Assembly: GCA_021739645.1 (NCBI GenBank) | Contig: JAIPBL010000010.1 | Location: forward strand, 32,784 to 96,783 | Source: Saprospiraceae bacterium | GTDB lineage: Bacteria; Bacteroidota; Bacteroidia; Chitinophagales; Saprospiraceae | Reading direction: 5' to 3' | Length of the DNA: 64,000 nucleotides | Part shown: positions 31,795 through 40,106 of the stretch, piece by piece | How positions within the stretch are numbered: the first letter of the stretch is position 1 | How the letters are laid out: each line of letters begins with the position of its first letter | Notes under the pieces: model-generated | Told to the model about the DNA's origin: nothing | Seen by the model: the letters and a program-made list of their open reading frames with translations, nothing else | Databases searched by the model: none | Program-made: the position numbers and the translations under genes

Positions 31795-32448
31795 TCATAC
31801 CTTCAATAGCCCATCCTGCATTTCAACAATCCGGTCGCTCATGGCAGCTAGTTCCATGTTGTGGGTGACGATGAGGAAGGTCTGGTCAAAATCTTTGCGA
31901 AGCTGGAAAATAAGTTGGTGAAGCTCTTGAGAGGAGGCAGTATCGAGGTTGCCGGTGGGTTCGTCGGCGAAGATGACGGAGGGTTGGTTCATGAGCGCAC
32001 GGGCAACGGCAACCCGCTGCTGCTCGCCACCAGAGAGTTGGGTTGGCTTGTGCGTTAGGCGCTCAGAAAGGCCGAGGTAATCGAGCAGTTCCTTGGCACG
32101 GGCTTGGGCGACTGCCTCTGCTGTGCCATTGATGAAGGCGGGGATGCAGACGTTTTCCAGTGCCGTGAACTCGGGGAGCAGGTGGTGAAACTGAAAAACA
32201 AAGCCGATACGGGTATTTCGAAACTTTGCTAACTCGTTGTTTGCCAGGGCGTTAACATTCACGCCATCGAAAACGACCTCGCCTTGGTCTGCCCGGTCGA
32301 GGGTGCCAAGAATATGGAGGAGGGTACTTTTACCTGCCCCCGATTTGCCGACGATGCTGACGATTTCGCCCTTTCGGATTTCGAGGTCAACCCCTTTGAG
32401 CACCCTCAGCTCGCCGTAGGATTTGTGGATATTGGTGGCTTTAATCAT
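31795..32448 (-). CDS. ABC transporter ATP-binding protein, LolD/MacB type
   Basis: A 217-residue nucleotide-binding subunit. Walker [10 protein letters not shown], the Q-loop [17 protein letters not shown], the signature [15 protein letters not shown] and Walker [13 protein letters not shown] are all present, as is the H-loop VTHN. The [16 protein letters not shown] stretch is typical of LolD, which releases lipoproteins from the inner membrane, and also of MacB-like exporters. No permease gene is adjacent, as is common for lolD in Bacteroidota. The start ATG 32448 ([12 protein letters not shown]) is the family norm. A TATTTTTG -7-like box lies on the minus strand at 32473-32480. Confidence 0.88.
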   Translation of the reverse strand: MIKATNIHKSYGELRVLKGVDLEIRKGEIVSIVGKSGAGKSTLLHILGTLDRADQGEVVFDGVNVNALANNELAKFRNTRIGFVFQFHHLLPEFTALENVCIPAFINGTAEAVAQARAKELLDYLGLSERLTHKPTQLSGGEQQRVAVARALMNQPSVIFADEPTGNLDTASSQELHQLIFQLRKDFDQTFLIVTHNMELAAMSDRIVEMQDGLLKV

Positions 32449-32965
32449 GGAAGAAAGGAAAAAGTACAAAGGCAAAAATACCAAGCGCAAAAGTAGTAGA
32501 ATAAAAAAGAGCGACGGCATTTGATGCCTCGCTCTTGTAAGAAATCACCCGACTGTTATTATGAAGGCTAAAATACCTTCACAGTAAAAAAGATTGTACT
32601 ACCATTTATTCTTAAACCATTTTACCCGGAGACAGATTTTCTTGTCGAGCCAATTTCCAAATTTTAACAAAGCAATTTTACGATTCATGCTGATTTAAAT
32701 CACTTCAAATTAAATTTTTGCATTGCTTTATTCCGATTGGCAAATTAACATAGTTTTGACAACAACGAAGAAATTTTTTTAAAAAAAAATGGAATTCTGC
32801 TCGATTTGTCAATTCAAGCTCCGCACTATCCACCCAATTGCTCCCCACAAAACCGATTACTCCGCATTTTCTTCTAATTTGGCGGCACAAAATTGCCGAA
32901 CAGGCCGGTGTTTCACCATCGTTGTTTGATCCTTCACCCAGCCGCCTTAATTCGGAAACAACCCA
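32449..32965. other. 517-bp intergenic region
   Basis: Divergent region between the LolD-like gene and the glycosyltransferase. It holds a hairpin at about 32509-32534 (GAGCGA-C-GGCAT / ATGCC-TCGCTC) followed by the word TAAGAAATCACCCGA at 32538-32552, which recurs near 43154. A micro-ORF ATGAAGGCTAAAATACC... of 8 codons follows it. Nothing else recognisable. Confidence 0.5.
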
Positions 32966-34594
32966 TTGATTAGCAACATTTTGACATTGCAAAAAACGAA
33001 CTTTCAGCACCTCGCCTTGCTAGCCTTGACTTGGTTAGCGGCTATGATTGTCATCAATCCTACCGGCAATTTCCCACTCAACGACGACTGGGCTTACGCC
33101 AAAGATGTTTGGTACCTTTCGCAGCAGGGCATCCTAAAACTGGACGACTGGCCTGCCATGACCCGCCTCACGCAAATTTTCTGGGGAGCGGCATTTTGCA
33201 AGGTTTTCGGGTTTTCGCACGAGGTATTGCGCTACTCCACCATGCTGCTCGGCTTTGCTGGGCTGGTAGCCACTTGGTTTATTTTCGTTGAAATGGGCGC
33301 CAGTCGCCGCTTGGCCAGTCTCGGCACGGCGGTACTGATGTTCAATCCCATTTACTTCTCACTCTCCGCCTCCTTCATGACGGATGTTCCGTTTTTGGCG
33401 CTTTTCCTCTGGTCCATCTATTTTTATCTGAAATCGGCCAGTTCTGGAGAGGTGAAACACGTGGTCTGGGCCACCATTTTTGCCCTGTTGGCCACGATGG
33501 TCCGTCAATTTGGGATGGCTGCGCCACTCGCTTTTGCCGTTTTGTGGCTGTACCGACAGGGTTTTAACTGGCGCTCACTGGCTATCGCCCTCACGCCATT
33601 GGCGCTTTGCGTAGCAGCCTATCTCGGTTTCACAAAATGGTACGAAGCAACGCAGGGGCTGCCCGAAGCCTACGGGAGCCTCGACAAATTGGTGAATCGG
33701 TTTGGGGGCAAGGGCTACTACCTTGAATGCCTGCGCCGGATTGGGCTACTGCTTTTTTTCCTTGGGTTTTGCCTTTCGCCCGTGACCTTGCCGCTGCTGT
33801 TTCGGCAATTGCGCAGCACCAGCAAAAGCCTACGCTGGTGGACGGCGGGGATTACACTGCTGTTTTCCGTGACTTTCTTTTTCGCATGGGAGCACTACCC
33901 ATTGGGCAACATGGTGTACAACCTCGGCCTCGGCCCAAAGACGCTGAAGGACGGTGCAATTTGGGTGAATGTGTTCCCGATGCTGAGTGTACTCACCATA
34001 AATTTGGCAAGAGCCGTGGGCGTTTTATTGGGCATTGTTTTTCTGCTAAACCTGGTGCCTAGTGTGGTTCGTGGTTTCAGAACGGCGGGAAAAGCACGTC
34101 GGCAGTCGGTTTTTATTTGGACTTTTTTGGTGGCCTACTGCGGATTTTTGCTCACCGAACTATACTTCCTCGACCGCTACCACATGGTGCTGATTCCGTT
34201 TTTGCTGATGGTGCTGTTGCAAGGACATGATTTTGTTTTGGGTAAAAAACAGGTGGCAATCGCTGGATTATGCCTCGTGCTCATGGCTGGATATGCCATC
34301 ACAGGTACGCACGATTACATCAGCTGGAACCGTGCACGGTGGGCGGCACTTCATTATTTGACCAAAGAAAAAGGAATCAAACCCAACCAAATCGATGGTG
34401 GTTTTGAGTTCAACGGCTGGTACAAGCCCGGCCCAAAGTTCAACGGCCAATGGAAAAGTTGGTGGTGGGTGGACAAGGACGAATATGTTGTTGCCTTCGG
34501 GGACATCCGGGTTTTTACGAAGGAAAAAGGCTTCCCGTACGAGCGTTGGTTGCCACCGGGAGTTGACAGTATTTATGTTTTGAAACACGATTGA
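32966..34594 (+). CDS. Polytopic membrane glycosyltransferase, GT39/ArnT-like
   Basis: A 542-residue integral-membrane protein with roughly ten to twelve transmembrane helices. After the first helix comes INPTGNFPLNDDWAYAKDV, whose paired aspartates match the DD/DE catalytic motif in the first periplasmic loop of polyprenyl-phosphate-sugar-dependent GT39/GT83-type enzymes. The C-terminal ~80 residues form a soluble domain ending SIYVLKHD. These enzymes transfer sugars from lipid carriers to proteins or lipid A; the acceptor here is unknown. The only plausible start nearby is TTG at 32966 (a second TTG lies 21 bases downstream), so the exact N-terminus is uncertain. Confidence 0.83.
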   Translation: MISNILTLQKTNFQHLALLALTWLAAMIVINPTGNFPLNDDWAYAKDVWYLSQQGILKLDDWPAMTRLTQIFWGAAFCKVFGFSHEVLRYSTMLLGFAGLVATWFIFVEMGASRRLASLGTAVLMFNPIYFSLSASFMTDVPFLALFLWSIYFYLKSASSGEVKHVVWATIFALLATMVRQFGMAAPLAFAVLWLYRQGFNWRSLAIALTPLALCVAAYLGFTKWYEATQGLPEAYGSLDKLVNRFGGKGYYLECLRRIGLLLFFLGFCLSPVTLPLLFRQLRSTSKSLRWWTAGITLLFSVTFFFAWEHYPLGNMVYNLGLGPKTLKDGAIWVNVFPMLSVLTINLARAVGVLLGIVFLLNLVPSVVRGFRTAGKARRQSVFIWTFLVAYCGFLLTELYFLDRYHMVLIPFLLMVLLQGHDFVLGKKQVAIAGLCLVLMAGYAITGTHDYISWNRARWAALHYLTKEKGIKPNQIDGGFEFNGWYKPGPKFNGQWKSWWWVDKDEYVVAFGDIRVFTKEKGFPYERWLPPGVDSIYVLKHD

Positions 34595-34699
34595 AGAGAG
34601 GGTGAGCGCGTGGGAGCCTGAGGAACGCAATGTGGTTGTTGGGGCAATGCTCGTGTGATTTGGCCGTTCTTCTTTTTCATTTTTTCTATTTTCGCCCAA

Positions 34700-35911
34700 A
34701 TGATTTACACCCGACTGATAATCCCTTTCATTTTGGGACTGACAATGTTTGCCGCTTGCACACATTCCGATCCGCCTTCCAAGCCGATGGGGGCTTTCTT
34801 GCGGCCCTCTCCCCCTCCACTCGACCCGAACCTGGAAGTTTTTTTAAAAGATTACCATCGCTATTTCGAGGACTCGATGATTCTGACGCTCACGCCTGGC
34901 GCAGCCGTCGTGATAGTGAAGGACAGTCAGGTTGTGTTCATCAAAGGCTATGGCTACCGGGCCGAAGGGCGGCCAGAGCGGGTAGATGAGCATACCGTTT
35001 TCCGAATCGGCTCACTATCAAAAGGCTTTGCGGGAATTTTGACGGGGATGCTGGTGGAAGAAGGAAACCTGAAATGGACAGACAAGGTGCAGCAATACCT
35101 GCCCGATTTCAACATGAGGGACCCCGAACAGGCGCAGCGGCTCGAAGTCAGGCATTTGCTCACGCAAACGACGGGGTTGCCGTACCACTCTTTTTCCAAT
35201 CTTATTGAGCGGGGTTACGACTCAAGCTATGTGCTGTCGCAATACCCACTGGCCAAGCTGGCTGGCAAGGAAGGCGATTATTTCAGTTATCAAAACGCTG
35301 CGTTCAGCCTCATCGAACCGATACTGGGACAGGCGACCGGCAAGCCGTTTAACCAATTGTTGGAGGAAAAAATCTTCCACCCGCTGGGCATGGGCAATGC
35401 ATCTTCCGATTACGAAGGCATCGTGAACAGCCCTAACCACGCCTTGCCGCACCACTACCGCAGACCTGGATGGGCTGCCGATTCCATCACCCACCGCTAC
35501 TACAAATTCGCCGCAGCCGGAGGCGTCAACGCCAGTGTCAGCGACATGGGCGAGTGGCTGAAAGCATTGCTCGGCCACCAGCCGACGGTCATTCCCGCCA
35601 AGGTGCTCAAGGATGCGTTCACCCCGGTCATTGGCACTGGTTTGGAGCGGCCAACCTTGCAGGGCTTTATCGATAGGGACTCGGCCTTTTATGCCAAGGG
35701 CTGGCGCATATTGGAACATGGTTCGGACACACTCGTGTACCACGCTGGCTTCGTCAACAATTTTCTTTGTGAAATAGCCTTGAACCAACGGGATGGCATC
35801 GGCATCTGTGTGCTGTTTAACGCACCATCACCTTTAGCCGGGAAGTGCATTCCGGCGTTTTTTAGAAGATGGGAGAAGGTGCGGGGGAAGATGGGGAAGG
35901 TGCAGTCTTGA
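34700..35911 (+). CDS. Class C beta-lactamase-like serine hydrolase, lipoprotein
   Basis: A 403-residue protein with a lipoprotein signal (IIPFILGLTMFAAC, Cys20). The class C beta-lactamase/D-Ala-D-Ala peptidase fold follows. The nucleophile motif S105-L-S-K108 is in FRIGSLSKGF, and the second motif YQN is in FSYQNAAFSLIEPIL. A third motif, usually KTG or HxG, appears as VYHAGFVNN. The family contains peptidases, esterases and beta-lactamase-like enzymes; the real substrate is unknown. The start ATG 34700 was chosen because the signal peptide begins there. It follows the glycosyltransferase by 105 bp on the same strand and ends convergently with the next gene. Confidence 0.86.
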   Translation: MIYTRLIIPFILGLTMFAACTHSDPPSKPMGAFLRPSPPPLDPNLEVFLKDYHRYFEDSMILTLTPGAAVVIVKDSQVVFIKGYGYRAEGRPERVDEHTVFRIGSLSKGFAGILTGMLVEEGNLKWTDKVQQYLPDFNMRDPEQAQRLEVRHLLTQTTGLPYHSFSNLIERGYDSSYVLSQYPLAKLAGKEGDYFSYQNAAFSLIEPILGQATGKPFNQLLEEKIFHPLGMGNASSDYEGIVNSPNHALPHHYRRPGWAADSITHRYYKFAAAGGVNASVSDMGEWLKALLGHQPTVIPAKVLKDAFTPVIGTGLERPTLQGFIDRDSAFYAKGWRILEHGSDTLVYHAGFVNNFLCEIALNQRDGIGICVLFNAPSPLAGKCIPAFFRRWEKVRGKMGKVQS

Positions 35912-35928
35912 GGTATCAAACCTGATAC

Positions 35929-37092
35929 TCACTCTCCCACCCCATACATCAAATCCTTCAACCTCGAACCTTGTATCTCCGGCAGATTGTACGTGTTGTT
36001 GAACTTGTCGATGGTGGAGCTGATATCTGCTTTTAGCTCCGCAAACTGCCGGGGAAGCTGCGCCTGACAGGCATCTTCGTTCTGGTAGTTGTTCACAATA
36101 TGGTCAAACTTCTGGTAGTACTGCGTGCCCTGACCGATGAAGTTGCTGTATTTTGTGATGAAATCGGAGACCCGTTGCGTAGCAAACTCAATGTTCACGA
36201 GGTCTTTGCTGGAAGCAAGCACGGGGCCGTTTCCACTGGAAAACCCACTTTCTATCGCCGCTATTTTTTCATCCAATTTTCCGAATAGTGTTTCCCAATC
36301 GTCCGTGTTGCGGCATTCTTCGATGCTGACATGGTAGCCTACTGCCTTGCCATAGTCCATGAACAGCCGCTGGCAATCCTCCAACAGCGTCTGATTGGCA
36401 TTTTTCAAAAACTCCGTTTCATTGTTGATTATGCCCAAATCTGCGTTCATCCGCACCGTAAAATCAAGGATGCAGGCAATCTTGCTGGCCTCTTCTTCCT
36501 TCACTTCTTGATTGCCCTCTCCCAGCAGCAGCCCCACCAACATGAAGGTGCCGGACACCAGCGGGTTGGTTTCAAGCAATGCAGGCAATTTGAGCGAGTA
36601 CCGCTTATTCTTGTTTTTTTCAATCATCTCCTTTGCCTTTTCAAATTCCGGGTAGGCATTCGGGTTCGACAAAGTGCTGATATTTTGGTAGGTATGCAGC
36701 CCCGTGAAATGGTGGTCAAGTCCAAGTATTTTCTCGTACATCACCCGGATGAGGTCAACACCCTTCCGGTATCGGATTCTCAGCATGGATACATCGGACT
36801 GTTCTTCGAGCAGGGTCATGGCATCCATCAGCCGCAATTTGGCATCCAGTGCTTTTTGAAACTTGCGCTTGTTGTGGCCAGCATGAGCCGACAGTTCAAG
36901 GTTGACGGCTTCCATTTTGGCGGCCAGCGAGGCTTGCTTTTTTTGAAAAAAAGCAGCAGTGACGCTGGTCTCCGATTGAAAATCAACAAGAATGCATTGG
37001 AAAGCCAAAGTGTCGGCGGTGGTGTGGGACTGGCATATCGTTGCCAGTAGCAGGCCACTGATGGTGGCAATTGTTGAAACGGCGTTTTTCAT
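35929..37092 (-). CDS. Secreted helical protein of unknown function
   Basis: A 387-residue protein with a signal peptide (MKNAVSTIATISGLLLATICQSH). The mature part is mostly alpha-helical, with charged amphipathic stretches and no transmembrane segment except a short hydrophobic FMLVGLLLG. I do not recognise a named domain. Words such as AFFQKKQASLAAKMEAVNLELSAH suggest coiled-coil character near residues 45-90. The final residues KDLMYGVGE are separated by 17 bp from the convergent serine hydrolase. A periplasmic structural role is possible but not supported directly. Confidence 0.7.
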   Translation of the reverse strand: MKNAVSTIATISGLLLATICQSHTTADTLAFQCILVDFQSETSVTAAFFQKKQASLAAKMEAVNLELSAHAGHNKRKFQKALDAKLRLMDAMTLLEEQSDVSMLRIRYRKGVDLIRVMYEKILGLDHHFTGLHTYQNISTLSNPNAYPEFEKAKEMIEKNKNKRYSLKLPALLETNPLVSGTFMLVGLLLGEGNQEVKEEEASKIACILDFTVRMNADLGIINNETEFLKNANQTLLEDCQRLFMDYGKAVGYHVSIEECRNTDDWETLFGKLDEKIAAIESGFSSGNGPVLASSKDLVNIEFATQRVSDFITKYSNFIGQGTQYYQKFDHIVNNYQNEDACQAQLPRQFAELKADISSTIDKFNNTYNLPEIQGSRLKDLMYGVGE

Positions 37093-37407
37093 AACGAATA
37101 TTTTAGGTGACAGTGAAACTAAAAGCTTGGCACACTAAAACGATGGGTATCCCTTTTACAGGACTTAATTCAGGAACTTTAAAATTTGGCTAAACTTGGT
37201 AGGAATAATGAACAGGATGGTAATGTATAAGTGACACTAAATCGTTCCTATGCCCCTGTTCAACACCGCTGCTATTGCAGATTTGACGTGTAGCTGACCT
37301 AGTTTATCATCAAACAGGCTCGTAATCCACAAGAATGGAAACCGACCCCCATAATTTATCAGGCGAAAAAATTACAGCAACAAACATTTACCCCAAAATA
37401 TCATCGA
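37093..37407. other. 315-bp intergenic region, no gene seen
   Basis: Lies between the divergent secreted-protein gene and the SDR pseudogene. It presumably contains the promoter of the former; no hairpin or repeat stands out. Confidence 0.4.
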
Positions 37408-37625
37408 ATGAAATACTTTCTTACTGGCGCAACTGGATTTGTTGGGAGCCACCTCACAAAATTTCTACGCTCAAATGGCCATAAAGTGGTTGCGCTGGTT
37501 TGTAACCAACGCATACCCTCGTGCAGGCATTTAGCCTTGCACACCGCATTACCGGGAAGCAGTTGCCCAAGGGCGTTAACCCCGGGCTGATGCGATGGAT
37601 TGACGCAATTTACAGCCGATTCTCA
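37408..37625 (+). pseudogene. Deletion remnant of an epimerase/dihydroflavonol-reductase-like SDR
   Basis: The first 35 codons read MKYFLTGATGFVGSHLTKFL...ALVCNQR, a clean SDR N-terminus with the GATGFVG nucleotide motif. After that the same frame loses homology. From about 37518 a different frame (+2) reads VQAFSLAHRITGKQLPKG and VNPGLMRWIDAIYSRF, which looks like the C-terminal part of the same family. A large internal deletion with a frame change is the simplest explanation. The 3' end runs into the convergent LytTR gene, whose stop is at 37610. A full-length relative is at 2835-3821. Confidence 0.7.
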
Positions 37626-38338
37626 TTCACCATTTCCAACAACTCGTCCCGGTAGTTTTTGCCAATAGGCAAGTGCTTGGCCTGCCCCTTTTCCATTACT
37701 TCTACCATGTTCCCCACGACGGCTTCCACCTTGCCAATGTTCACAATATAGGAGCGGTGGATGCGGCGGAAAATCTTCGAGGGTAGTTTCTCTTCCAGGC
37801 TTTTCATCGTTTGGAGGGTGATGACCCTACCTTTCTCCGTTCGGATGATGACGTAGTCTTTCAATCCCTCGATGTACAGCACTTCGGAAAAGTTGACTTT
37901 CACGAACTTCTTATCCGCCTTAACGAAGATGAAGTCCTCTGCGTCTCCTATCTCCACATGATGTGCGCCCTCCTTGCGTTTCAGCTCAATTTGGTCCACG
38001 GCTTTGTTGACTGACTTCATGAAGCGCTCCAGCGAGATTGGCTTGAGCAGGTAGTCCGTTGCATTGAGCTCGAAGCCTTCGATAGCATAGTTGGAATAGG
38101 CTGTGGTGAAAATGACCAAAGGTGGATCGGTCAGCGTTTTCAGGAAATCAATTCCGGTGAGCTGCGGCATCTGAATGTCGAGGAACATCAGGTCAATGTC
38201 GTGGTTCTTCAAAGCCTCGTTGGCCTCGAAGGCATTGGTGCAACGCTGCACAAGGTTTAAGTCTGGCATTTTTTCCAGGTAGGTTTCCAGTACGTCGAGT
38301 GCCAGCGGTTCGTCGTCAACGATGATGATGTTAATCAT
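37610..38338 (-). CDS. LytTR-family response regulator
   Basis: A 242-residue two-component response regulator. The receiver domain has the acidic pocket D8-D9, phospho-acceptor D54 in LMFLDIQMP, the Thr/Ser of FTTAYS and Lys99 in TDYLLKP. The C-terminal LytTR DNA-binding domain (residues ~135-240) shows the typical IHRSYIVNIGKVEAV and LPIGKNYRDEL. It is coupled to the LytS-like histidine kinase directly upstream on the same strand, with about 50 bp between. LytTR regulators bind direct repeats upstream of target genes; the regulon is unknown. Its 3' end overlaps the SDR remnant. Confidence 0.93.
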   Translation of the reverse strand: MINIIIVDDEPLALDVLETYLEKMPDLNLVQRCTNAFEANEALKNHDIDLMFLDIQMPQLTGIDFLKTLTDPPLVIFTTAYSNYAIEGFELNATDYLLKPISLERFMKSVNKAVDQIELKRKEGAHHVEIGDAEDFIFVKADKKFVKVNFSEVLYIEGLKDYVIIRTEKGRVITLQTMKSLEEKLPSKIFRRIHRSYIVNIGKVEAVVGNMVEVMEKGQAKHLPIGKNYRDELLEMVNENRL

Positions 38339-38388
38339 ATTTAGGTTGTTGAATTGTGATTATTGGATAGTTATGAATAGCAAAACAG

Positions 38389-39465
38389 TCATGAATTCTT
38401 CAATTCCCCCCCCTCAAGCCGAAGATGCAGTTTGACCATGTATGTCGTTGGAGAATCATCCACGGTTAACTTATAACGGTTGGGATAGAGCAAGTCAAGT
38501 CTGCGGCGCACATTTACCAAACCAATGCCGCCACTTCGAGGGTGGAGTTGTTTTAGCATTGCCTCAGCTTTACTGTTTTCAATTTGTAAATCTATTTCAT
38601 TGCCCCGAACATCGAGGTGAATATTGACGAAACCTTTTGAAATCTGGCTGCCAAGGCCGTGCTTGAAGCAGTTTTCGATGAAAGGGATAAACATCAATGG
38701 TGCAATTTTCTGGTTGCTTACCAAGCCCTCCACCTCGTAGCTGATGTCCACCCGGTTGCCTTGACGAATACGCTCCAGTTCCAGGTAGTTGGCGATGTAG
38801 TTGACCTCTTTGCTCAGGGGCACCCATTTTTCGTTGCATTCGTAGAGCATGTACCGCATCATTTCTGAGAGTTTGAGCACAATGTCCGGTGCAAGGTCAG
38901 ATTTTTTGAGGGTCAGCGCGTAAAGGCTGTTGAGCGTGTTGAAAAGGAAGTGCGGGTTGATTTGAGATTTGAGGAACCTAAGCTCCGAATGCATCGTCTC
39001 CGTGACCAATTCTTGTTTCTCCCGAATATTTGTGTACCAGTCTATTGTGATTTTTACAACGGTGGAGGTGCTGAGGACGAAAATATTAGGTACAAACTGC
39101 CAGTTCAAATTCTCCAAAACTTGTACCTGCATTTCGGGGTAATTGCCAGATTTTGCATAGATAAAAAACACTTCCAGTGGCGTGACGATAAATACAGTCA
39201 ACAAAAGAAAACCTAGGTACCAAAAAAACCGCTTGTCGGCCAGGTACTTTGGTATCAGGCGATAAACATTGAAATAAACCGCCAGCCCCAGAAAAAAAAG
39301 CCGCACGAGGTTATTGCTGAGGGTATAAAAAAATGGCTGCCCAGAAACCAGCACTTCTACCATGGAAAACAACAAGAAAAGCACCACCCAAAACAGCGTG
39401 TGCCTGATGGCCCTGGTTGAAGCCAAAAGCAACATTCTTTTTTTGATACTGCTGCTAAATGTCAT
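38389..39465 (-). CDS. LytS-like sensor histidine kinase (His_kinase/PF06580 type)
   Basis: A 358-residue inner-membrane sensor kinase. Four transmembrane helices fill the first ~130 residues. The phospho-acceptor region is NPHFLFNTLNSLYAL near residue 170 (the His of NPHF), preceded by ELRFLKSQI. The C-terminal ATPase part has MFIPFIENCFKHGL (N-box) and GIGLVNVRRRLDLLY (G-box). No extracellular sensory domain is present, typical of this family. The start ATG 39465 precedes the first helix; a second in-frame ATG lies 10 codons later. It pairs with the LytTR regulator downstream. Confidence 0.92.
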   Translation of the reverse strand: MTFSSSIKKRMLLLASTRAIRHTLFWVVLFLLFSMVEVLVSGQPFFYTLSNNLVRLFFLGLAVYFNVYRLIPKYLADKRFFWYLGFLLLTVFIVTPLEVFFIYAKSGNYPEMQVQVLENLNWQFVPNIFVLSTSTVVKITIDWYTNIREKQELVTETMHSELRFLKSQINPHFLFNTLNSLYALTLKKSDLAPDIVLKLSEMMRYMLYECNEKWVPLSKEVNYIANYLELERIRQGNRVDISYEVEGLVSNQKIAPLMFIPFIENCFKHGLGSQISKGFVNIHLDVRGNEIDLQIENSKAEAMLKQLHPRSGGIGLVNVRRRLDLLYPNRYKLTVDDSPTTYMVKLHLRLEGGELKNS

Positions 39466-39600
39466 ACTAAGTTGCCGCTGGTATAAATCATGGCGCAAGA
39501 ATGGCTGTTTTGAAAATACTATCCGCAATAATTTAGATGAAAAAGCTCCTCCGCCCGATTTTCAGCTTAAAAACTGCAATGCAAAGTAGATGGAAGTCAA

Positions 39601-39632
39601 TTGACGGCAGAATCTGATAATTCGTACATTTG
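39601..39632 (+). promoter_or_regulatory. Promoter for the PTPS-family gene
   Basis: TTG at 39601-39603, 21 bases, then TACATTTG at 39625-39632, a good fit to TTG-N19-21-TAnnTTTG. The ATG is 64 bases downstream. Confidence 0.65.
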
Positions 39633-39695
39633 CAACCGTTTTTCGGGCAGTGCAAATTGTTGTTTGCCACTGCCCTTCGAAAACTAAATACTGCG

Positions 39696-40106
39696 ATGGT
39701 TTATTTGACAAGAAGAGAACGCTTTAATGCCGCCCATAAACTTTGGGTGGAGGATTGGAGCGAAGAGAAAAATCTGGAATGGTTCGGAAAGTGTGCCAAC
39801 CGCAATTGGCATGGCCACAACTACGACCTGTATGTTACCGTGAAGGGTCTCCCCGACCCTGTCACCGGCTTTGTGATGGACGTGAAACAACTCAGCCAAC
39901 TCATCAAAAACACCATCGTTGACGTGGTGGACCACTCCAACCTCAACCTCGATGTACCCTTCATTCCGAAAGGCATGCAGCCCACCACGGAAAACCTCGC
40001 CATCCTTTTTTGGCAGCAACTCGCTCCACACATCTCAGGTTGCAAGTTGCACTGCATCAAACTTTGGGAGACGGAGAATATTTATGTGGAGTATTTCGGG
40101 GAGTAA
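39696..40106 (+). CDS. 6-pyruvoyl-tetrahydropterin synthase/QueD family protein
   Basis: A 136-residue T-fold enzyme. The zinc ligands are H14 (FNAAHKL) and H39/H41 in NWHGHNY. The catalytic cysteine C33 is spaced C-x5-H-G-H, which is the spacing seen in eukaryotic-type 6-pyruvoyl-tetrahydropterin synthase rather than the C-x3-H-G-H of E. coli QueD. VDHSNLNLD and PTTENLAILFW are the other conserved blocks. It acts on dihydroneopterin triphosphate, either toward tetrahydrobiopterin or toward queuosine. The start ATG 39696 (MVYLTRRERF) is supported by the promoter. The stop is adjacent to the acs stop on the other strand. Confidence 0.86.
   Translation: MVYLTRRERFNAAHKLWVEDWSEEKNLEWFGKCANRNWHGHNYDLYVTVKGLPDPVTGFVMDVKQLSQLIKNTIVDVVDHSNLNLDVPFIPKGMQPTTENLAILFWQQLAPHISGCKLHCIKLWETENIYVEYFGE

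Noticed and set aside
34268..34765. Minus-strand open frame overlapping the glycosyltransferase end
   Set aside because: Composition is that of a shadow frame; the plus-strand membrane protein and serine hydrolase explain the region.
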